From Anaerolineales bacterium (GTDB taxonomy: Bacteria > Chloroflexota > Anaerolineae > Anaerolineales > E44-bin32): a DNA stretch of 13,330 nt. The position numbers and the translations under genes were made by a program. The notes under the pieces are model-generated. The model saw nothing but the letters and a program-made list of their open reading frames with translations, was not told where the DNA came from and did no database searches. Of this stretch, positions 7,402-13,330 are shown piece by piece. The stretch is from positions 1 through 13,330 of the forward strand of contig WVZH01000332.1 of the NCBI GenBank assembly GCA_011772595.1, in the 5' to 3' direction. Every line of letters begins with the position of its first letter. Position 1 is the first letter of the stretch.

Positions 7402-7553
7402 TTATCCTAAGTGTGCCAAAACCTTCGAAGCCATCCCTCCTTCGGGCAATTCCATTAAGCCACCGACAATTGACGCTCTGTACTCCAGATCGAGGCTATT
7501 GTTCCATCTTGGTCATCAACCACAAGCGGTTGTCTCGGCACCTTTGAAGCCAT
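7402..7553 (-). pseudogene. Small frameshifted ORF with an internal direct repeat
   Basis: Eight bases after the DUF411 stop an ATG (7553) opens a 32-residue frame, MASKVPRQPLVVDDQDGTIA and onward, ending at 7455. Another frame (7512-7402) overlaps it and reads as convincing protein, 'LEYRASIVGGLMELPEGG' then MASKVLAHLG and a stop. A single indel near 7490-7505 would fuse them into a protein of about 50 residues. The peptide MASKV occurs in both parts because a 16-base sequence (7421-7436 and 7540-7555, one mismatch) is directly repeated 119 bases apart. I do not recognise the product. It could be a short last gene of the copper operon or a remnant. Confidence 0.28.
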
Positions 7554-7560
7554 CCATAGG

Positions 7561-8064
7561 TTATCTACGGTCGTACACCCAGGTTCGGCCATCTTTATCG
7601 AGTGCAAAAACCTCGTATGGTCCCCCTTGCGAACTACCCATTCCTGGCGATCCAGGGGGCATCCCGGGCACTACGAGTCCAACAAGATCGGGGGTCTCGC
7701 GCAACAGTTTCTCGATCAGGTCGGCCGGAACGTGCCCCTCGATGATGTATCCATCCACCAAGGCCGTATGACACGATGCAAATTCGTCTGCCACACCAAG
7801 ATCTGCTTTCAGATCTCGAAGCTCCTGATCCCCCAAATCAACGAGATCGACCACGAATCCGTTCTTTTGTAGGTGAACCACCCACTGAGAGCAGCACCCT
7901 CAAGTCGGGCTGCGGTAGACTTTGATGTTATAGCTGGACGGGTTATCAGCCAACGGCACCGCCGAGTTGTTTCTAGTCGGAGTAATCAGCAATACAATTG
8001 CTAAGGCCATAGCCACAACAATGGCGCCAGCTGCTATAAAGATCCAGAATCGATTGGTTGACAT
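7561..8064 (-). CDS. DUF411 metal-binding protein with in-frame TGA at first Cys of CGCC (candidate selenoprotein)
   Basis: Read through one TGA, this is a complete 167-residue DUF411 protein. The start is ATG 8064 with GGAG 7 bases upstream. Residues 5-27 form a membrane anchor or signal. Then 'NIKVYRSPT' leads to codon 55, TGA (7902-7900), and 'GCCSQWVVHLQKNGF'; family members have Cys at that codon, giving the CGCC metal-binding motif near the N-terminus. The rest is standard: 'LGVADEFASCHTALVDGY', 'IEGHVPADLIEKLL', 'VPGMPPGSPGM', 'YEVFALDKDGRTWVY'. There is no frameshift and no other stop. DUF411 proteins usually accompany copper or other heavy-metal resistance genes, as here next to a CopB-type ATPase. 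TGA may encode selenocysteine (a hairpin follows) or be a TGC-to-TGA nonsense mutation. If it is a plain stop, only residues 62-167 could be made, from a GTG at 7881. Family call certain; decoding uncertain. Confidence 0.82.
7869..7885 (-). promoter_or_regulatory. Candidate bacterial SECIS hairpin after the TGA
   Basis: In the mRNA, 14 bases after the UGA a stem GUGGGUG / CACCUAC (seven pairs, one G-U) closes a three-base GUU loop, so the loop begins 21 bases after UGA. As I recall the bacterial SECIS consensus, the loop lies about 16-37 bases downstream and has a G in its first two positions; both hold. Seven-pair hairpins also occur by chance, so this is supportive only. Confidence 0.35.
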
Positions 8065-8190
8065 ATCTAGCTCCACTCAACGAAATAATCTGAAGTAAGG
8101 CTCATAACGATTTCCGCAATTTGACACCAAATTCCTCGTCCCATTTGGCAAGAACGAAGAGAGCCCTCCACTCAAGTTTGAGAAATCTCG

Positions 8191-9221
8191 CTACAAGACG
8201 GACGTTGCCCTCCTCAAGGTTTGTGCACTGATCGCCACCAAGACCGTGCTGAGAGACATAAAAAGCGCGCCCAGGGCTGGTGAGAGCAGGATTCCGAATG
8301 GTGCCAAAAGACCCGCGGCGAGTGGAATGGCAACAACGTTGTACCCCATAGCCCATATCAGGTTCTCGACCATCCTGCGGATCTGTCAGCCAAAACCTGC
8401 GTTCTCGATTTACTCTGCTGTGCCTGCTCGACTAGTCTCATGACGCCTGCTAGCGCCGTATCCTCACCAATTGCATTCACGCGCACTCTCAAACTACCGT
8501 CACGACTGATCGGCCCCGCAATCACCTCGTCGCCGGGATTCTTCAGAACGGGTCGGGATTCACCTGTGATCATCGATTCGTTGACTTTAGATTCACCTTC
8601 GACCACTTCTCCATCCATAGGGATGCTCCCACCCGGGCGAACAAGAACCAAGTCTTCCATCTGTAGACTCTCAACAGACACTTCCTCAGTCTTCCCGGTG
8701 GACAGTAATCGCTCGGCGGTGTCGGGTAAAAGCTTGGCCAACGCTTGCAACGCGCCGGAGGCCTGGCGGACGCTGGCATTTCCAACCAATGGCCAAGAAG
8801 CATGACATCAATCAGGGTCACCAATTCACAGAAGAAGCCCTCTCCCAAATCAGCAAGAAGGGCGGTCCAGCTATAAGAAGAAGACCACACTGATTGCCAA
8901 CGAGATCAAAGTCATCATGCCAGGCTGGCGGCTGCGGATTTCCGGAACAGCCATACGCAGAAAGGGTACTCCACCGATCAAAAAGATCACCAGGGATAGA
9001 ACGGGTGTAACCCAATGGCTGCCTGGGAACACAGGCATACTGAAACCTAACCACCCTTGAACCATCTCGCTGTAAAGTAACACCGGAATCGAAAGGGCAA
9101 GGCAAATCCAGAATCGATCCCGAAACATCTTCTCGTGCCTGCTATGGTCGACACGATGTCCCTGGCTGGTCTGCTTGTGATTCGTGTGATCAGCTTCTTG
9201 TGAAGCGTGACTGTTGTTCAC
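8191..9221 (-). pseudogene. Broken CopB-like copper P-type ATPase (frameshifts plus internal deletion)
   Basis: Pieces of a P1B-type heavy-metal ATPase lie in order. Frame 1 (9221 to about 8880): a His-rich N-terminus, which continues upstream as further His codons without a proper start, then '[21 protein letters not shown]' and two helices. Frame 2 (about 8880-8777): '[19 protein letters not shown]', '[13 protein letters not shown]'. Frame 1 again (about 8776-8380): '[19 protein letters not shown]' and the actuator motif TGES in '[11 protein letters not shown]', ending at 'QVLADRSA'. Frame 3 (about 8385-8191): the C-terminal helices '[20 protein letters not shown]' to 'AISAQTLRR'. The metal-binding CPx helix, the DKTGT phosphorylation site and the nucleotide domain, some 350 residues, are absent between the last two pieces. 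It cannot be an active pump. Its place downstream of a two-component system and two SHOCT genes fits a copper-export operon. Confidence 0.9.
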
Positions 9222-9263
9222 ATGTTCATGGTGGGCATCATGATATTCCGATCCCTGACTCTA

Positions 9264-9494
9264 TCAATCCTTTAAGTCCTCGCTCATAAGTTGATACTGT
9301 TCACGCGTGATCTCGCCGTTCGCATAGCGTTGATCAAGGATCTCACGCGCACCCAGGTCTTGATTCCCTCCCCTGGCTCCAGGCTTGGATCCACCTCGGA
9401 AGATGGACCTTATAAGCCACACAGCACCAGCGATCAACAGTCCCCAGAAAAGGAGCATTAGCAACATCCCTAGAAAACCAAACCCCATCATCAT
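9264..9494 (-). CDS. Small SHOCT-domain membrane protein
   Basis: A 76-residue protein: one hydrophobic helix (about residues 3-30, 'FLGMLLMLLFWGLLIAGAVW'), a short basic Gly-rich linker, and a C-terminal SHOCT motif (about 47-74, 'LGAREILDQRYANGEITREQ'). The start is ATG 9494, first of three ATG codons, with GGGGAG 6 bases upstream. SHOCT segments are short oligomerisation-like tails common on small membrane proteins; no biochemical role is established. It is a paralog of the next gene upstream and stands directly before the ATPase pseudogene, its stop being about 40 bases from the ATPase reading frame, so the genes were probably one operon. Confidence 0.82.
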   Translation of the reverse strand: MMMGFGFLGMLLMLLFWGLLIAGAVWLIRSIFRGGSKPGARGGNQDLGAREILDQRYANGEITREQYQLMSEDLKD

Positions 9495-9570
9495 CGACGT
9501 CTCCCCTCACACGGTATTGGGTTCAAGCCTTGTCATGCTATGAGATAACAAAATCGATCTGCACACACAC

Positions 9571-9852
9571 TCAGTTAAAATCAGAGAGCATTTGCTGATA
9601 CTGCTCACGATCGATCTCGCCCCGGGCATAGCGAACATCCAAGATCTCACGCGGCGAAAGCCTGCCCTGCTCTAAATCCTGGGGAGATCCATATCCTTGT
9701 CCACCCGCATTGAGACGACGTACGATCCAGAAGATCAGGAACACGCCGCCAACGAACAATCCGAGGATTATGACCAGGTTGAGAATCAACCCCACAATGC
9801 TGCCTTCACCAAATCCGCCAAAGCCACAACATCCAGAAAACCAATTCATCAT
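9571..9852 (-). CDS. Small SHOCT-domain membrane protein, paralog with N-terminal Cys pair
   Basis: A 93-residue protein. The N-terminus 'MMNWFSGCCGFGGFGEG' carries two adjacent Cys and many Gly, then a membrane helix (about 19-46, 'IVGLILNLVIILGLFVGGVF'), a short linker, and the SHOCT tail (about 63-92, 'LSPREILDVRYARGEIDREQ'). It is clearly related to the neighbour at 9264-9494 (REILD.RYA.GEI.REQYQ in both), so the pair arose by duplication. The start is ATG 9852 with GAGGAG 8 bases upstream. Metal binding by the Cys pair would fit the copper-like setting but is speculation. The gene is the first after a 167-base gap from the histidine kinase and may have its own promoter there. Confidence 0.82.
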   Translation of the reverse strand: MMNWFSGCCGFGGFGEGSIVGLILNLVIILGLFVGGVFLIFWIVRRLNAGGQGYGSPQDLEQGRLSPREILDVRYARGEIDREQYQQMLSDFN

Positions 9853-9956
9853 CTCAAAATCTCCTCTCTATCTTAAAATCTTAAAGGCCGAAACGCGTTT
9901 TCACGTCATACTCAATAATCCTAGCGCCTGAAATTAAAGGTGCTTTAGAGGAAATA

Positions 9957-9973
9957 TAAAGATTTCGTAAAGA
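9957..9973. promoter_or_regulatory. TAAAGA direct repeats, 11-bp period
   Basis: TAAAGA occurs at 9957-9962 and 9968-9973, exactly 11 bases apart, with a weaker TAGAGG at 9946-9951 in the same phase. Direct repeats spaced by about one helical turn are typical of OmpR-family binding sites. They lie about 105-120 bases before the start of the first SHOCT gene, in the gap after the kinase gene. Confidence 0.33.
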
Positions 9974-10019
9974 ATGGAGGCAATGTTTCGAATTCGTCAA
10001 ACGTGAGGCAAGAACTCGA

Positions 10020-11174
10020 TCAACCGCTGACTGGCAAGCTGAAAGTGAACGTACTCCCCCGCTCGGCACCCAGACTTTCAGCCCAAATGCGTCCTCCATG
10101 GGCTTCTGTGAGGTGCTTGGCGATCGTCAACCCAATACCGCTGCCCCCGACTGCGCGTGAGCGTGCGCGATCTACACGATAGAAGCGAGTGAAGATATGG
10201 GGCAGGTGTTCCGCTGGGATACCTACCCCGGTATCCGAAACAGAGATTTGAATTTCACCCCCTATTTGCCGGGCACGAATTTCCACGCGGCCCCCTTCCG
10301 GTGTGTATTGTAAAGCGTTTCCCATTAGATTAATTAACACCTGTCCAATACGGTCTTCATCAACGAAGACCTTGGGAAGACCTGTCGGTGCTTCGCATTC
10401 AAGTGCCACCTTTTTCTCCTCGAATTGGCGGATCAAGCGGTTTTTAGTAGCCTCGATCAAGCCTGAAACATTTTGAGAGCTAAGGTTCAACTCATAGGCA
10501 CCAGCTTCGACTCTGCTAAGCTCTTCTAAGTCGTCAACCAGTCGTTGAAGCCGGTGGGCTTCATGATAAATCCGTTGGAATGTCTCCATGTCGGCAGTTA
10601 ACACACCGTCCATCAGACCTTCCATCGATCCCTGGATGGTGGTCAGCGGCGTACGAAGCTCGTGTGCGACGTTCCCGATGAGCTGCCGCCGCATGACTTC
10701 AATGTACTCGAGCTTCGTCGCCATCTGATTAAAGCTCAGCGCAAGTTGAGCCAATTCATCCACATGATCTCTTGCAATGTCTCCTGGAATTTCTACACGC
10801 TCGGCGTAGTGCCCATCCGCGATACGTTGGCTTGCCACACTCATTTGCCGAATTGGGGCAACGACCTGACGGCTGACAAACAAGCTGACTGCGACGGCTG
10901 CAATGAAGGCTGCCACGATCGCCGGTCCAAGCGCTGCATTAACTGCGCTGCGGAAATTGGTGGATAGATCCTGTTCTAGTGTCACGCCTCCACCCGTCAT
11001 GGAGCTATTCCCCATCATCATCTCGTTCATCGCAGCCAAGTGGCGATCAAAAGCCGTCGGGACTGCAAACTCGACCGCCGAAACCAACACGATAACTCCA
11101 ACCAGCAGGACGATCAGATAAGAGACAAAGATTTTCCACCCGATGTGGCGGCGGATCGTTTTTAACATGTTCAC
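10020..11174 (-). CDS. Two-component sensor histidine kinase with Met-rich periplasmic loop
   Basis: A 384-residue membrane kinase. One helix (about 14-37) and a second (about 82-102) enclose a short extracytoplasmic loop of about 45 residues containing 'MNEMMMGNSSM' (49-59). HAMP follows (103-155), then the HisKA domain with phospho-acceptor His171 in HELRTPLT, and the HATPase domain: N box 'LMGNALQYTPEGG' (Asn286), G1 DTGVGIP (314-320), F box 'FTRFYRVDRARS', G2 GSGIGL (344-349). All catalytic motifs are intact. The start is GTG 11174, overlapping the regulator stop by 4 bases; an ATG two codons later (11168) has GAGGTG upstream and is equally possible. Met clusters are known Cu(I)/Ag(I) ligands, and the downstream genes are copper-type, so copper sensing is a reasonable inference, not shown. 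BaeS/CusS-like in layout. Confidence 0.93.
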   Translation of the reverse strand: MNMLKTIRRHIGWKIFVSYLIVLLVGVIVLVSAVEFAVPTAFDRHLAAMNEMMMGNSSMTGGGVTLEQDLSTNFRSAVNAALGPAIVAAFIAAVAVSLFVSRQVVAPIRQMSVASQRIADGHYAERVEIPGDIARDHVDELAQLALSFNQMATKLEYIEVMRRQLIGNVAHELRTPLTTIQGSMEGLMDGVLTADMETFQRIYHEAHRLQRLVDDLEELSRVEAGAYELNLSSQNVSGLIEATKNRLIRQFEEKKVALECEAPTGLPKVFVDEDRIGQVLINLMGNALQYTPEGGRVEIRARQIGGEIQISVSDTGVGIPAEHLPHIFTRFYRVDRARSRAVGGSGIGLTIAKHLTEAHGGRIWAESLGAERGSTFTFSLPVSG

Positions 11175-11857
11175 ATCACCTCATCCTCAAAGCGGTAACC
11201 GACCCCCCTGACCGTCGTGATGAAACGATCATCACCCAGCTTCTGCCTGATGTGCCCGATATGGACGTCAACGACGCGAATCTCCCCGAAGTAATCATAA
11301 CCCCACACCTTTTCCAATAGTTGCTCGCGGCTCAAAACAATCCCCGCATGTTCCGCGAGCGTTCGGAGTAGATCGAATTCGATCGTGGTGAGCCCCACAG
11401 GTTTATCGTCCACCCAAACCATTCGACCAGCGGCATCAATGCGGATGTGTTGGAAAGTAAGAACCGAACTTTCCACTCGCCGGTCCCCTGTCCGCATGCG
11501 CCGTAACGCGGCTTTGATCCGCGCCATCAACTCTCGGGGACTGAAGGGTTTTGTCAGGTAGTCATCGGCACCCACCGAAAGACCGATGATCTTATCCGTC
11601 TCTTCCGATTTCGCCGTCAGCATGATGACGTAAGCGTCAGATTCACGGCGAAGTCGAGTGAGCAATTCAATCCCATCCATCCCAGGCAGCATGATGTCTA
11701 AGACGATCAAATCGGGTCTAATCGTCCGTGCAGACTTGAGTCCCGAAGGGCCATCGGTGGCGGTGTGGAATTCATATCCCTCACTACTAAGATAGGCTGT
11801 GACGAGGTCGAGAATGCTTTGCTCGTCATCAATCACCAAAATCTTTGCGCTTGTCAC
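11171..11857 (-). CDS. OmpR-family response regulator
   Basis: A 228-residue DNA-binding response regulator. The receiver domain (5-118) has acidic pocket Asp10/Asp11, phospho-acceptor Asp54 in 'LIVLDIMLPGMDG', Thr81 and Lys103 in 'DDYLTKPFSPREL'. The C-terminal winged helix (about 130-226) has 'LTTIEFDLLRTLAEH', 'LSREQLLEKVWGYDYFG', the recognition region 'VVDVHIGHIRQKL' and the closing 'ITTVRGVGYRFE'. All key residues are present. The start is GTG 11857 with AGGA 7 bases upstream. It is the first gene of the apparent copper-type operon and overlaps the kinase gene by 4 bases. Targets likely include its own operon; TAAAGA repeats near 9960 are one candidate site. Confidence 0.94.
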   Translation of the reverse strand: MTSAKILVIDDEQSILDLVTAYLSSEGYEFHTATDGPSGLKSARTIRPDLIVLDIMLPGMDGIELLTRLRRESDAYVIMLTAKSEETDKIIGLSVGADDYLTKPFSPRELMARIKAALRRMRTGDRRVESSVLTFQHIRIDAAGRMVWVDDKPVGLTTIEFDLLRTLAEHAGIVLSREQLLEKVWGYDYFGEIRVVDVHIGHIRQKLGDDRFITTVRGVGYRFEDEVM

Positions 11858-12303
11858 TCTCTTATCCTGATTCTATGGAATTACAACCACTCATTCGTTG
11901 AGTCAAGAACTATTTTACACAGGAATACAGGTGGGTTGGGCACCTTTGGGCGACCTGCGTTCAACGCTGCCAAACGTGCTCTGGTGATTCTCATACAAGT
12001 CCACAGACACTTAATCCGCGTCCTATGTTTATTCCTTGCGACTCCGGTATCATGACAACTTACGCATTATTTTAGGCAAATCACCCTTCCCCCATTCCAC
12101 CCAAATACGCTGCCCTATTGAAGTCTTTACCAGTTTCTTTCCACTCACTCACTTTAAATGAATCACTATCTGGCGTATTGGGCGAAGCCTCGAATTACAG
12201 TGCAGCCGACCTGACCCAGTTGGATACATTGTAGATGGATTTTGAGGCCGATCGACACAGCACAGGCATACAATAGCCATGAGAAGGGTGATGGAGATGG
12301 GTG
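11858..12303. other. Intergenic stretch between divergent units
   Basis: About 445 bases with no supported gene. One plus-strand frame (about 12076-12234) gives some 50 protein-like residues ('SLTLNESLSGVLGEASNYSA') between stops without a start, possibly a remnant. TACAAT at 12269-12274 could be a -10 for the hydrolase, but TTGAGG is 21 bases upstream, too far. GGAG at 12293-12296 is the hydrolase ribosome site. Confidence 0.45.
11880..11906 (-). promoter_or_regulatory. Possible promoter of the two-component operon
   Basis: On the minus strand TTGACT (11906-11901) and TGTAAT (11885-11880) are each one base from consensus, but the spacer is only 15 bases, shorter than usual. It stands 23 bases before the regulator GTG start. 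Confidence 0.33.
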
Positions 12304-13330
12304 ATGAAGAAGACCCTTATCGGAACGACGCTGTTGGTGCTGCTTCTCAGCGCATGCGGGTCACGTGTCCGCATTGAGCAGAAAGAAGGACAAACTATCG
12401 GCGGTGTGGATGTGCGGGTGGAGGAGATCCAATTTCGTTCCGGCCAGTTCAAGTTGATCGGGGATCTGCGAATGCCTGAAGGAGATGGTCCACATCCAGC
12501 GATCATCATGGTTCCCGGCGATGGAGCAGCCACACGCAACGGCTCCGTTCCATTCCGTCCGTTGATCGAGATCTTCCTGCGCAACGGGTACGCTGTTTTT
12601 TCGTGGGACAAACCGGGCAGCGGAGAATCGACCGGGGAATTCAGCGACGTGCTCACACAACGCGCCGCTATCCTGGTTGATGGAATTAAGGTCCTGACTG
12701 AACATGAGTTCATCGACCCGGGTCGCATCGGTCTGTAGGGGATCAGCCAGGCCGGGTGGGTCATGCCCTTGGCGATCGAGCAATCGGAGAATGTCGCCTT
12801 CATGATCGTCGTCAGTGGCGGCGCGGAGGACAGCATCGAACAGATGGCCTATCAGGTCGGGCAGAAGGTAGCCTGTGCCGGTGGCCTGGCGGAGCAGGCG
12901 GAACTTGTGGAACTGAATTGGTCGCAGATGGCTAAAGCTACCAGTTAAAACGAATACCGCGAGGCCATGGAAGTCCTTTTGGGAATTTGGAGTGTCAGGG
13001 CTCACACAGGTTTAGAGATGACTGAGGAAAAAGACTGGAAACCTTGGTCTCGGGAGTGGGACGCATTCATCGACCCGATGGAGGTCATTGAACACACCAC
13101 CAAACCAATACTCGTTCTCTTTGGTGAGTTGGACAAGAACATCGATCCGGTCCAGGGGGCGGAGGGCTATGAGGCTGCGTTGCGAAAAGCTGGTAACCAG
13201 GATTACCGGATCGTGGTAATCCCCGGCGTAGCACACACATTAACGCCGGCAAAGACGGGTTGTCTCACTGAGATGTGGGAAACGAGTTATGCGCCCGAGT
13301 TCCTGGAAACCATGGAGACGTGGCTTCAAG
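12304..13330 (+). pseudogene. Alpha/beta hydrolase lipoprotein with two in-frame stops, runs off window
   Basis: One frame from ATG 12304 (GGAG 7 bases upstream) reads through to the window edge and encodes a serine-hydrolase-fold lipoprotein: signal with lipobox LSAC, oxyanion region 'HPAIIMVPGDGAATRNG', 'FSWDKPGSGESTGEFSD', nucleophile elbow GISQAG, acid-site region 'KPILVLFGELDKNIDP', and catalytic His region 'VVIPGVAHTLTP'. The triad Ser, Asp and His are all present. Two stops interrupt it: TAG at 12736-12738, just before the elbow where homologs often have Trp (TGG to TAG), and TAA at 12946-12948 in 'MAKATS'-stop-'NEYREAM'. There are no frameshifts. Without readthrough only a 144-residue stump lacking the catalytic Ser is made. 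The family is S33/dienelactone-hydrolase-like; the substrate is unknown. It may be a recent pseudogene. Confidence 0.85.

Noticed and set aside
8102..8356. 84-codon minus-strand frame over the ATPase C-terminus
   Set aside because: The overlapping frame gives the true P-type ATPase C-terminal helices; this one has no family features.
12736..12948. Pyrrolysine or general stop recoding to explain hydrolase stops
   Set aside because: The stops are TAG and TAA, at positions with no conserved redox residue; TAA recoding is not expected in such bacteria, and ordinary genes here end normally with all three stops.
12195..13005. Two long minus-strand frames opposite the hydrolase
   Set aside because: They are antisense shadows of a clear alpha/beta hydrolase frame; no ribosome sites or domains.

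Overview
The window reads as a piece of bacterial chromosome, most likely from a Chloroflexota (Anaerolineae-like) organism. This rests on recollection of family style rather than on a marker gene: the cache-HAMP-GAF receptor with a DYFQ-type tail, the winged-helix/cNMP/MinD fusion, the CopB-type ATPase beside DUF411, and a dispersed 'TCATTGC...GGAGCG...AGCGAAGAAG..AATCTC' repeat. Nearly all intact genes lie on the minus strand; the plus strand carries a cytochrome c lipoprotein, a broken hydrolase and a faint remnant.

Region 1 (15-3884, minus): a two-gene unit. The upstream gene joins a winged helix, a cNMP-binding fold, a MinD-like P-loop domain with a ruined Walker A, and a C-terminal FGGAT domain. 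Thirty-three bases downstream lies a membrane receptor (cache, HAMP, GAF, coiled coil) with no kinase, cyclase or methyl-accepting output. Region 2 (3885-4961) is a long gap with a possible decayed plus-strand gene ending at 4801 and a hairpin terminator.

Region 3 (4962-7362) is an iron locus. fur and an FTR1-type iron permease abut on the minus strand (stop and start codons touch), behind a TATAAT promoter with a perfect 7-1-7 Fur-type palindrome just downstream of the -10. Divergently, after a repeat element, a TTG-started lipoprotein carries a His/Glu/Asp 10-residue tandem repeat and a class I cytochrome c domain, ending at a strong bidirectional terminator.

Region 4 (7402-11857, minus) is a copper-type locus read from right to left: OmpR-family regulator, histidine kinase with a Met-rich sensor loop, two SHOCT membrane proteins, a CopB-like P-type ATPase wrecked by two frameshifts and a large internal deletion, and a DUF411 protein. 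The DUF411 gene is open from end to end except for one TGA, which sits exactly at the first Cys of its CGCC metal/redox motif and is followed at suitable distance by a 7-bp hairpin with a GUU loop. It is therefore a candidate selenoprotein, although nonsense decay is a serious alternative given the broken neighbours. Region 5 (11858-13330) is a gap, then an alpha/beta hydrolase lipoprotein with two in-frame stops, running off the window.
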